A stretch of 64,000 bases of DNA from Sphagnum compactum (lineage: Eukaryota > Bryophyta > Sphagnopsida > Sphagnales): positions 9,300,001 to 9,364,000 of the forward strand of contig OZ234494.1 in assembly GCA_965153455.1 (NCBI GenBank). Reading direction: 5' to 3'. The translations under genes and the position numbers were made by a program. Under the pieces are notes generated by a model. That model saw nothing but the letters and a program-made list of their open reading frames with translations. It did no database searches and was not told the origin of the DNA. Shown piece by piece: positions 36,106 to 47,597 of this stretch; the first letter of the stretch is position 1; each line of letters begins with the position of its first letter.

Positions 36106-38756
36106 ATAAAGTCATTCAAAACATCTTTCGTCTTCTCCTTTGTTTCATCTCTCCCTATGTATGTGTGTGCATGTGTCTTCTAGGTGTATGTCTTTGAGGA
36201 GACAAAAGAAATGCCTCAAACAGCATATATCACTAAATTACCAATTCCTCAAAAGAAAAGTCAGATCATTGAACTGATCTTGTGGCTACTAAACTCGTCA
36301 TCAGGTTATGACTCTTCCTGTGTTTTGAGTAACAGCTGATTTAGCCACGTTTTAAGGTGGTAATTCAGATGTCACATGGAAAATGTACATACTGAATCAC
36401 CATTCTTGTCTGACCTGATTGCAAGGTATTCAACTTTGATTTGGTTCTTGCAAATTCAAGGTATGTCATTGGAAGCTGGAATTTGCAACACATGAATGAC
36501 AACAGATTTTACAGGGTTTGCTTTGCACTAATGTTGGCTTGGCTTCAGACTTGACTTGGGTTGAGGTTTCAGAATCCAGGTACAATTCTTTTGAGTCTCA
36601 AACTCAAATCTCTTCAACCAACCTTTTGATTCAACTCTGATAATACTCTGCAAAGAGATGAAATCTTTTCATTAGTCTTGTTCCTGATCTGGAGGAAATT
36701 TTGGTTCAAATCATGGACCCATGTGAAACAGCTGGGAAGCTTGAAGCCTTTGATGTTAATTTTTTAGTTGTGAATGATTTTCTCCTCCAAAATCAAAATG
36801 GGGGGCTTGTAGATTATGATGATGTCGATTATTATGACTTTTGTGATTACAAGCCGAGATTGTTAGTAGTGGTTGTGGGCAATTGGTGTCACCTTTTGGA
36901 GGATTATCTTGTTACGTAATTTCATCATCTTTTTCTTAGAGTCGTGGCATTCATGAAGGATGTAGAATATATTTCTACTTCAACTACGAACTGCAAAGTT
37001 TGTGTAAGATTTGGAATAGAATTTTGGCTTGAATTGGGAACCAATTTGTGAACAATGAATAGACATATTTGTATTGTTGAGGTTGTTTTTTTATTAAATG
37101 CCTTAGACATTCACATTATCTAAGCATATTAAAAGATTTTATCATCTCTCTTGATTTTGTTTCAACCTGGCAATGAGCTTTGTGATGAGTCGCTTGCTTG
37201 TTATCATTTGGTTTACTTCTGTTTAGTTTGCAAACTGCACAATAATGTGTAAGCAAATGTTACATCCCAGTGCACTGTCTTCTTTCAATATTTTGAAGTA
37301 TTTGTAACCTATTGCAATGTAATGATTTTTAAGTCATGATTTTTAATTAATTAATTATTTTTCATATTTGTGATGTAGTTGGACTGGTGACCGTAAATAA
37401 TACAGTTTAGCCAAATTTGGCTATAAACAGGATATGAAGGTAAAAAGGTTTGAGATTCATTCAATTTTTTGGCTACTCGGTAGAACCCTGTAAAGAAATA
37501 TGGCTACTTTTTTGAAAATGTAGAAATCTGGCGAATAGATAACCAAAAAAAAAAATCATTTAGCCATTTTGAAAATTTTTAGGCAACTCGCTTAATTTAG
37601 CCAGAAAAAAAGGCTACTTCTGAACCGGCTATAGGCGGTGCGTGCTTGAAGCGGTCGGCTAGAGTGAGCCAGCACCCAAAAGCGCACCTTGGAAGGATGG
37701 ATGACCAGTGGTTAGTACACAATTTTCTGTTGGGTTCCGGTTCTCTATTCAACCCTGGTGGTTACCTTAGTTTCAAAAGCACTACCGTCGGTAGGCATCC
37801 ATCCAGTGGATGATGGTGTGCTGGTGGGCGGTGCCTGGTTCTCATCCACTCTGGCTGAAGCGAGCGAGCGGTCGATCGGCCGACGCTTTCTTTCTTTCTT
37901 TCACGCAGAAAGATGGGATTTGATCTCGCGCAAAAGCACTACCGTCGGAGAAAATCGATGATGAGATCGTGACCGCTGGATCCGAAAGATGGTAAGGGGA
38001 CGAAAGAAGCCGTCTTGTTTTGTCACCACCAGGCTGTCGTCGTCTCCTTCCTTTCTCCTGCCTCATCTCGAGCTTTCTCTGCCGAAGTAGAGATGGCGCT
38101 CCTCTCCAGGCCATCGCCGCTTTGGATTTTTGCGTACGAGGCGTAGTGCTCTTCTCCTTTTTTTAGATGTTGTGTTCTTCGTCCCCAGTTTCCTAGCTTT
38201 TTTTTTAAAAAAAATTTCCAACGAGAAACTTTTCTTGTTGCAGTGTCGGACAAGCTTCGGAAGGTTCTTTTCGTCTCTTATCGTTACTTGCACACTTTGT
38301 GGAATAGAGGAGGGGACACAAGAAGAAGCGACGGTGGTTTCTTGGTGCCGCACAGGAAGCTGTTGGTGCCAGAGAGAGTGAGGAGTTCATGGCAGCCAAG
38401 GATGTGATGTGTTCTGAACTGGAGCGTCGTGGGAGGTAAAGCGCAGCTCAGTTTCGTATAAGCTTGTTGAGACTTGAGGCCGTCTTCTGTTCTCCGTGCT
38501 CCTTACCTTTGCATCGTTATTATTGCGTTTTTTCTCTCGCTGGTGGTTCATAGCTGCACGCAAGATTGCCAAATTGGCTTTTGTTTCGCTTGGACGGAGT
38601 TAAGTCCGTTGAAGGAGCAGTGGACCGACTGCGTTCTTCACAAGGTGTATTTGATGCAACGAACCTCCTCGCTTTTGTCAATCCCCCTACCGGCAAACGA
38701 AAGCTTAGCGGAAGGATCATCAGCAGTTTTAAGGTGGTGATCAACGTGTTCTTTCG
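36106..38756. other. Intergenic and kinase 5' region
   Basis: 36106-37390 is the PEX7 3' flank; an open frame at 36701-36919 has no recognisable content. At 37395-37640 a dispersed repeat occurs. From 37650 composition rises in GC, and 37.7-38.75 kb probably holds the kinase promoter and 5' UTR. An 18-base phrase, caaaagcactaccgtcgg, is duplicated at about 37773 and 37930. Confidence 0.5.
37395..37640. repeat. Dispersed repeat with GCCAAATTTGGC palindrome, copy 1
   Basis: The palindrome at 37410-37421 is followed by ctataaacagg, atatggctactttt and further tagcca/ggctac phrases. A similar arrangement occurs at 58344 (palindrome, then ctacaggttaaag and atacggctacatg). A third, weaker relative lies near 6.71-6.87 kb. 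Confidence 0.5.
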
Positions 38757-41700
38757 ATGTCTTGCTTTCCGTGCCTGCGGCGAAGGGTTAAAGAGGACAG
38801 CAGCAAAGTAGCAAATATTTCTGGTGAGTTTTTATTTGCTTGCAAGTTTATTTCGTTGCAGTTTTCCTCCAAGCGTGTTCGACTTTCTGCAAAATGTGTG
38901 TTGCACGAGGACATCGTTTTTCCTGATCGAATTAGGTACCGCAAGTTGGAACCATGCACTAACTAAGAGCATCTCCAGCGGTGCTGAGTATGCGACCCTG
39001 CAAAAATATTTCTCAGCAGTAAATTGGCCTTTACAGTACTTTTTGGATGAAGGTTTACAAAAAAGCACTTTGCATCTTCTTTTTGCTCGCAAAACTGTAC
39101 ATGTTCACAGTGCCCTGCAAGAGCACCTGGAGCAGGAAATGACTGTTTCTCAGCAATAAATGGCTCTTTCTCATTGGCCAACTACAATGATTGGCCTAGG
39201 TGGTGAGAGTTAAATAGTCTCTCACTTTGTACAGTCCATCTTTTCAGGTTCATGGGTGGGGATGGGGGAGAAACTAGACAGTGCACACTGGATGTGCTAA
39301 ATACTGATAGGGGGGCTGCTGTAGGGCATGCTCCTTAGGTATTTTCTTTCCAACCCCACCGATAAAACTAAAACTGGGACTGCAAATATATGGGAGACTA
39401 CTAATAGCAACCCACCTTGACCAATCAAACTATCTAGCTAGCCAATCAACAGCAGGTGTTAAGCTTTGCTGTGCCATTTACCAGCTTCAGCAAACTATGA
39501 AAAAATGCTGGATCCTAAACCATTTTGCAGAGCCAAACCTCCATGTTTTGACTTTTCTTCATCCAATTTTAATTGGCAGGGTCACATACTGAGCACCGGT
39601 GGAGTTGCTCTAACTAAGCACACCAGAATCTGTGTTTCCCATTCGCTAATTAGAGGATTAGAATCTGTGTTAGAGACATGTGCCCTTATGCACAAGGACA
39701 TTTCCATCTTGAAGTTGGCTTGAAGTCTGCTGGAAATGTGCACTAGAATGCATGTAACCCTTATGCAATATGGATGTTAGGTGCTCATTGATGGGCAGAA
39801 TCAGTCCACACATCAGAATTTGAAAGCAACTTTATGACCTAGTAGTTTTTGAGATTTCCAGGTGCAAGTTTTAAAATGCAATCTGCATTTATCTTCTTGC
39901 AGTCAAGGAAGTTAGAACACGGTGCAATATATATATTCAATACCTATTCTGTGTGCTCTGGGGTTTTTTGGCTCTTTGTAGGGAATTCTGAGCCAAATGC
40001 TTTCCAAGAGGGATCAGCTGCAAGCCCTCATGGCTCGGTCTCTCCATTCTCTGCCAATCATGGATTGCAACCAAAGGCCCTCGGTGCTTTAACCTTCACA
40101 ATGGCTGAGCTAAGCAGGGTGACAGCGAATTTCTCTGAGTCGCATAAGATTGGTCAAGGTGGCTTTGGTTCTGTGTTTAAAGGGAAGCTCCGCAATGGTC
40201 AACTAGTTGCCATTAAGCGAGCCAAAAAGGTATTCCTTCCCATGTTTTCAAGTGACACTGCCAGACAATGACACTGTACTGTACAGGAGGGCTCTATTTG
40301 TGATCTGGGCATGTTTATATTCTGGAGACAGTGGTTCCAGTTGCTAGTTTGATGCTATAGTAGATTACTTCCAGACATCAAAGAAAAGTAGTTTCTGCTA
40401 CTGAAATTTGGATATGTATTTTCACATGCCTAGAACTGTGAACTGGTGTTGGCACAGTTGTAGGGTTGTCACGTTGCTCAGCTCATTAGTCTCAGGTTAA
40501 TATATCCACATGATCTGATGATCTGTGGTGAGGTCTTGGTTGGTAATATGAATGACTACAATTTTGTAAACAACTTTATGGACTATGAGGGTGTTGCTTT
40601 GTAACCTCTTTTGTCCAAGAAGGCAGTAGCAGGACCTCAGAGGTGGCAAAGTTAGACTGATGTTGGTCTCTGGATGTCAGGAGTTATTTGAGACACGAGT
40701 CTCCACGGAGTTTGAGAATGAGGTCAATATGCTATCTCAAGTGGAGCACTTGAATCTTGTGAAGCTTATAGGTTACTTGGAGGAAGGAGATGAGCGGATT
40801 TTAGTGACTGAGTTTGTGACCAATGGGAACCTCCGCCAGCACCTTGATGGTACACTCTTCAACCCAGGCATACATATGTACATACAAATAATGACTCATG
40901 TGTAGAGCTCAACCTGAATCTGTAGATACAGAGGGCTAGTATGTTGCTGTCTGATCTAGTGCAAACAATTAGGGTATGTTGCTGTTTAATCTTATGCAAA
41001 CAGTTAGGGATAAGTTTTTTTGTCCATTCAATGGGAGAAGTATGGTGGGTTGATGCAGGTTCACCATATGGAGTGATCCTGAACATGGGCACACGCTTGG
41101 ATATTGCAATTGATATTGCACATGCCCTTACATATCTCCATTACTATACAGGTAACTCCATAAGCAAGTTTCCAATAAATTTGATGAATGTATGTGTCCA
41201 GTCAATTGGCATACCACAGTATTTATGGTGGTTTCTATGTGACAAGCCATCATGTAATGGGGCTCATATGCACTTTGAGCAAAAAGTTTGTGACACAAGG
41301 CTACAGTAGGACAGAAGCAAGGAAAATGTGGCATTCTATCAAATACAAGGACATTTTCACCCAGGTGTCATGGTTATGGTCTCAATTTGAGTAGGAGTCC
41401 TTGATCAGTGTGACTTAGTGGAATCTACTAGTGGTCAGAGTGCTCTATAACTTTCATTTTGTTACTGGTTTGTCATGTGCCAACATTTGTTACATAGAAG
41501 CAGCTACACTTTGCAGGAGATTAGGTGCACTGACATTGTGGGCTATGTGTTTGTGCAGATAGACCAATAATCCATCGAGATGTGAAATCGTCCAACATCT
41601 TACTAACAGATTCCTATCGTGCAAAGGTTGCTGATTTTGGGTTCTCCCGTGTTGGACCATCAGGAGAAATGGGGGCCACTCATGTCTCCACTCAAGTGAG

Positions 41701-42516
41701 AGGCACTGCTGGTTACCTTGACCCTGAGTATTTGACAACATATCAACTGAATGTGAAGAGCGATGTGTATTCCTTTGGCATTTTACTTATAGAACTCTTC
41801 ACGGGGAGGCGACCACTAGATCTCAGTAGGCCCAATGGTGAACGCGTCACTGTAAGATGGGTATGGATACACTGTGTTTCTCTAGCCCTGTATTGTTATT
41901 CTATCCTGTATTTTTTGTCATTCACAGTATGGGAAGTAAGAGTATGTGTAAGCTATGTGTATTTGCATTATAGCTAATACCGGTTCAAGTTGCTGCATGA
42001 CAGGCTTTTGCAAAGTTTTTGGATGGGAAGCTGAGACATATCCTTGATCCTAATATCAAGAGGACACCTGCGATCATTGGAATACTGCCATCATTGTTTC
42101 AATTGGCCATCTCATGTGTTGCTCCCTCAAAGACTGATCGACCCAATATGATAGAGGTGCAAGAAAAACTCTGGGACATCAGGAAAGATTACCAAGCAGC
42201 ACTGAATCATCAACGAGAGAATCAGGTTGAGAAAAATGAGCATGCTTATTCACTCGAGAGTGTGAAGAGCCCTAGGAGTGGGGAAACAGTGAAGGTTGAC
42301 AGTGCAAAGCCTAGGGGGTCTGAGGACAATGAAAGTAGCAGGGCTCGGTTAAGTAGGCGGTCTGAGGACAACGAAAGTAGCAGGGCTCGGTCAAGTAGGC
42401 TGTCTGAACCAGAGACCCCCAAAAATCGAAGAAATATAGGATCACCTGAGGCTGCTGACCTCTATAGCCCTCGCAATTATACACCCTCCAATGCACTTCA
42501 TGATAGACATCCTTAA
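38757..42516 (+). CDS. Receptor-like cytoplasmic kinase, CRCK-like
   Basis: Plant Ser/Thr kinase without ectodomain or membrane span, closest by eye to the calmodulin-binding receptor-like cytoplasmic kinases (CRCK). Exons: 38757-38823, 39982-40229, 40681-40849, 41059-41151, 41559-41860, 42004-42516; phases join to 463 residues. Exon 1 gives [10 protein letters not shown], a Cys/Arg N-terminus typical of S-acylated membrane-attached RLCKs. Kinase landmarks: [11 protein letters not shown] (80-90), VAIKRAKK with Lys101, HRDVKSSN (198-205, an RD kinase), DFGFSR (218-223), [18 protein letters not shown] activation segment, [19 protein letters not shown]. The tail is Ser/Arg/Asp-rich with a 14-residue tandem repeat ([10 protein letters not shown]...). 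Intron 1 (about 1.16 kb) contains MITE copy B. The start exon is inferred from its exact phase fit and donor; the kinase part is certain. Confidence 0.9.
38967..39610. mobile_element. Tourist-like MITE, copy B (644 bp), inside kinase intron 1
   Basis: The left end GAGCATCTCCAGCGGTGCTG, continuing agtatgcgaccctgc, pairs with the reverse-complemented right end GAGCAACTCCACCGGTGCTC, continuing agtatgtgaccctgcc. TIRs of about 35 bp are well preserved. Target duplication TAA lies at 38964-38966 and 39611-39613. It shares the internal block (accgataaaactaaaactgg, actactaatagcaacccacc) with copy A. The extra length includes an internal partial duplication (tttctcagcagtaaa and tttctcagcaataaa). Confidence 0.9.
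42319..42402 (+). repeat. Tandem 42-bp duplication in the kinase C-terminal tail
   Basis: tctgaggacaatgaaagtag at 42319 recurs at 42361 with a few changes, adding 14 residues of Ser/Arg/acidic sequence in frame. Confidence 0.9.
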
Positions 42517-45479
42517 AGATGGCTTTGTTCAAGCTGTTTTGGAACAGGTTTCCCTTTCTCCTCCATTTTCAGATACTTGTCCCTTTGTGTAGGGTAGTAC
42601 TGAAATAAGCAACTCTGCTCTTGCCTTCTCTGTGGAAAGGTGTATATGATGCATAGGAGTTCTAAAGTTTAGTAAACACAGCAAACTGTATTCTAGAGTT
42701 AGTGGTTAGAAAGCATAGGGAGCCTGCTGAGTAACACCTGGTTTTTGCTAAGGGAAACCTGTCCAGACTTCAGGAAGCAAGCTTGATCAAACACTCGTGT
42801 TCTTTTATGAGGTCCGTAGGTACATTAATTGTGTTCTTAATAGTGGCCTGCATTGGACTGCTGGCATCTTTTGTAGTAAGTTTGATGTTCGGCTGTACTC
42901 ATGTAATTCTAGAGAGATCTTGGTGCTAGAGCATTGGACAAAAAATGCTAAGTTTCTTTGAGAAAAGTCTCAGAGATTCACACCTGTATAAGCACAGGTT
43001 TGTTCTGTACAGGTCCCGACATTTGATTTTGCAGTCTTGTGAATAGGACAACATTGAAGCTTGCCTGGTAGTGAATTTGTTGGACACAGCTGGTTTGTTG
43101 AATGCAACTTGTATCTTTTGCTGTATTGCCAAGAATCAGGTGCTTTTGAGTGCTATCCAGTGTTCAACCAGCTGTTACAGTAAGATTTGTTGGTCCGTAA
43201 TCTAAGTACATGTTGTGTGACCTTCTGGGCTAATGTAGTATTGCCATGAAGTCGAGGTGCAGGTTGAAGCTCATGTTGAAACTTACTACGGCAGTCAGCA
43301 AGGTTCTTAGGATTCTTCCTTCAATCCTTCAATGTGCGATTTGCTTTGTCAGGTTGGCACCTGCACGTGAGATGTTTATAGGCAGGTTGAGTTTACAGTG
43401 TTGTGAAATTTAAGGTGGTGGATTGTGACTTCCTTGTTAAGACTGAAGGGGCAGACCTTTCAGGCCTTTTATCTCTCACACGTTGCCAGCTTCTCATCTC
43501 TCGATGGAAGATTGCCAACTTGTTTGTGCAAACAATGAAATATTCTATTGGGTGCAATCACATTGATAAGAACCACAAGTGAACTACAAGTGTTATTAGT
43601 GCTGGATTTTTCATTTTTTAGTGTTGGAGGTTTTTTATGTATTTGCATAATATGAGAAGCAATTTGAAATGAATTTAATGAGCATAAAACATTCTGAAGC
43701 ACTCATCAAACTTTATAACTATTGTTTCTTTTGGATGAAACTTTGTCACTTGATGAATTTGAAAAAAGGCTTTTTGAATTGCCATATTTAAACATCAAAC
43801 TTCTAGCTTCTTGTCAACACATAGTGGGACTTTTTAGGCTTACAACGTTGGCTTTCTAGCCAGACTTGGCAAAGCCTTCTTGGAAATGATTGTTAGGCCA
43901 CCTATCGGAATTGTAACCAATATTTTCTTTATTTAAATTTTTTTCAAGAGATTTGAAATGATGTTTAAAATGATATAATCATGTACAATAATTATTTACA
44001 TCTTTACATAATAATGTAATTTGACTTTCCTTTTTTAACGAATATTTTTGGTATTATGAAAAAAATAATGGATTTTAAAACTTAAGATCCGTCATGTTTT
44101 GTAATCAATTGCAATCTAGCACATTGTCATGACAATTATTCCTTGTGTTTTTTTTTAGTGAAAAAATCTCACTTTAAATAGTGGGGTTTGTTCAATGTTT
44201 TCTTTTGTGATGAAAATCTGTCACTTTGTGAAAATAAAAAAGGCCATGCAAAGGCCCCAAAGGAATTAGAAGGGGTAGAATTTGAATTTGTCACTAGGAA
44301 TCAACAGTGCAAAATAGGCCATTTGCCAACCGCAAGATCCACAATCCACATTTGTTGGTGTCAGGGGTGATTGCTCTTTGCCATTGGATGCCATACTACA
44401 TACCTTTTGTTGCCTTATGTCGCGTCTCCACTCCCTCGTAGCTAGGTGCTATCACAATCATCACTTCAAGCTTGATTTTTTGATCGTCATCTTGATTGAT
44501 TGAGCTTAGATTTTTCATTCTTGCAAGCTTTGTAAGATGAGATTTTGTTTGTACTAAGGAGTTTGATCTGGGAATTTGTGATAATGAATGGGGTTGGAAA
44601 CGGCTGGAAGTTGCAACAAATGACGTCTTGTATGTTGTAACTGTGACTCACCTTGCATTTGTTTTTGTAAATTGAACATAAGTTTGAACATTTTCTCTTA
44701 TCTGCTCAAAGTCTATTTGATGATACCAAGAAAGATGTATATGTCTACATTGCAAGAAAGCATGTTCAAGATAGCAATGTTTCAAGATGGTAGAAAGCCA
44801 ACAAGATGTAATGGTGACAATGACAAGCACTAAAGTATAGAATCAACTTATGATTTGTGAGGTTTGGAAATCTTGTGATTTTATGCTGGGGTGTTTAATG
44901 GTGCAAGCTGGCAAAATGTGGTGGAATCTAGAAAAATGGGGGAAGCAAATAGTCATTCGGGTACACCATTGCATGTAGCCAAGTTCGGTCACTTTTTGTG
45001 CTTCATTGTGCATCTTCCAAGTAGTGTTTTATGGCTGAACATGCTTGTGCAACGTGCTTGTTCATCAAGCATTCTATGAATTGATAGTTCATCAATTCAT
45101 AGAAGCCAAGTGTTGTGAGGTTGAATCACAAACTTTTCTTCCCTTTGGTAATCCAAGTTCTGTGAGGTTCAAAGAGAACATTGCGTTCACAATATTTGAT
45201 TTCCTCCTTGTTTGAAGCTTCTAAATTTCTTTAATCCTCCAAACTTCCTTGCAATGACACCCCTAAAACCCCCTCCAAACTTCAAGTTTCATACATTTTT
45301 TTCCATGTTTGCAGTTTGTCACCATGTTTGGGTAGTTTGTGTCACCCACATATGGGTCTCCCCTTGAAGCTTTTTTTACACCTCATAAATACTCCGCACT
45401 TGAGAAGGGAAGGGAAATTTTGTGTCTAAAGACCCACCTTTAGTCATCTTTGTAGATTTTCCAAAAGCGGAACTTAGTA
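42517..45479. other. Kinase 3' flank and intergenic, no gene seen
   Basis: The first about 1.2 kb has gene-flank composition with several short open frames lacking recognisable content. From about 43.7 kb the DNA is AT-rich. Confidence 0.5.
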
Positions 45480-47597
45480 AACCGAAAAAGAAAAAGGTCA
45501 AGAAGAGTGGGTGAAAGTTGAACAAGGTTTATTAGGATTGATGGGCAACACGAGTTTATTGGTACAAACCTATTTGCAAAGAGGATGGAAAGATGTGAAT
45601 GGTGAGATGTAAAACTTGATCCAAAGTGGAGGGGAAAGAAAAACTATTAGTGCCTAAGTTAGTTTCTTTGATCAAACACTCTGATTGCATAAAATGTTTA
45701 GTTGCAAAACCAAGCATTGTTGTTGGACAATATTACCTTTGTCCTTTTAACTCACATGTGAAAAATGAATAATTATTTGCATCCAATTCAATAGACATAG
45801 TTGTTGCTCAGTTGGTGAATGGTGGCAAGGTAGAGCAAAAAAAGAAATATCTCAAGTTTGTGATGATATGACATCTTTTGAAACAAGGCGACCCAATGAC
45901 AAACTTTGAAAGCTTTAAAGAGCTTTTTTAGTTTTTGAGAATTGGAAATTGTCCCCACAAGCATTAGTCTGACTCGACAAGATGGGGCATGGTAGAGGCC
46001 GTGCACAATGTGGTCTTACGAGCCACCAATGTTTCTCTATAGAAATCAGATTTCATTTTAGTCAGCTATGATGAGGTTATAAGCGTTGACAACCAAAGTT
46101 GGTTGTCAGTTCATGTTTATGTGGCAAACTTTTTGAAAAGGGTCACCATCTTATTGAATTTGTAGCGAGTGGTTGATGGAGTGACTTCCGACAACTTGAC
46201 TGCCATGAATATGTAGAGCCTAATGGAATGTGAAGGCTTGATTGAGTAGGATGTTGCTAACAAATTAGTTTGCTTTGGATGAGATGGTGTTACAATTTTT
46301 CAAGGAATGAAAAATGGTGTCAACACCTAATTCATGCAAAAACATGCCCTTTTTGTCGATGGGGTGCATTGTATGGTGTGTAGGACAAATCCTGTTGTCC
46401 AAACATTGAGTTTCATGAGCTTGGTATCCAAGATTGAACTCTCTTGGCTTCCATGTTCAACTATTTTGCTCATAGCCATAAGCAGGCCCTGGATACTAGT
46501 AAGTTGGCAAAAATCTTACACACAAAAGGTAACAAGATATTGAAAAACATAGAGACCCACTAGATGTTGGCACCTTCTAAGAGGGTCCTGCAAGAATACA
46601 AAAGCTTGGTTTGAAGATGGTTGCTATTAACGCAAATGTCCAAACTACAAAAGTCAATTATGAAGCATTATGTGATGCAGAGACATTCTTCGGTCTTGCT
46701 ATTGTTTTATATTTATTGGAACTTGTTCAAGATTTGTATAAGCTTGCATAAGGGTGGCAAACCTTCATATGTGATTTTGTAAGTGCTTTCAAACTTTGTA
46801 AAGCAAACACACGAAAAATGTATTATGATACACATATTTAATTTTCCTTTCAACAATTTGGTTTTTTTCATGAATTTGTTGAGCATATTTACAAGCCCTT
46901 GTGCTTGACATGGTGGACAAAACTTGCATATCAAATTCCATATGTGGCCTTCTTCAGAGGAAGTAAGTTGTTTATGTTGCATGTCACAAATCCCATCATT
47001 GGGAATGTGAGCATGGTGACCAAGGAAACATGGGCTGAAGTTACAAATTCAATGATGGACCAATGTTCTTCAATTGCAATAGGTTTGCTCATTGGGTTGG
47101 AGAAACTACCTTCAGTATTGGCTCATTCCAAAGGTTGAAACCACCTTTCCAGGGTACATGGCCATTCTTCAAGCTCATTTTGAGTACCCTAAAAACATGG
47201 GACTAATGGTATGTTTGTTAATCCATTGATTAACCTTTCTATTTTGGACCAATAATCATTTTTTTTTCAAATTGACCATGGAGAACTTGGGTCAATCTAC
47301 AATGTAGCCTCCTCTTGATGGTAACCCAACAACCAAAATGTGGGAAAGAATTGGATCTAGCAGAATTTTGATGCATCGCCTTTTTAAATTATTTACATTG
47401 GTGAAATTTTGCTTTGTGATGGTGTTTAGCAATGTGGAAGATGAACACACCTTCTCCAATTCGTCTTTTGTGAAATCAAAACTCCAGAACTGGCTAACTA
47501 CACACTTGGACCTTGTGGTCCATATGTGTGCTCATGACTTTTACACCATTGAGAATTTTCCTTTTTACATGGCAATCCTTGATTGGAATGAGTAGTT
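45480..47597 (+). pseudogene. hAT-like transposase remnant
   Basis: Translated with stops and at least two frame changes, the segment follows the order of a hAT-superfamily transposase of the kind common in non-seed plant genomes: LVPKL near 45650, QGDPMTNFESFKELF, DEVISVDNQSWLSVHVYV (about 46070-46120), RVVDGVTSDNLTAM, NKLVCFG-DGVTIFQGMKNGV, VHCMVCRTNPVVQTLS, ICDFVSAFKLCKAN (about 46770), then the C-terminal dimerisation part (47338-47595) with NVEDEHTFSNSSFVKSKLQN, LDLVVHMCAHDFYTIENFPF. About ten in-frame stops break the N-terminal half alone. No terminal inverted repeats were found. Confidence 0.75.

Noticed and set aside
36701-36919. Open frame downstream of PEX7 (MVQIMDPCETAGKLEAF...)
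   Set aside because: No recognisable domain, acidic low-complexity content, located in the PEX7 3' flank; not enough support.
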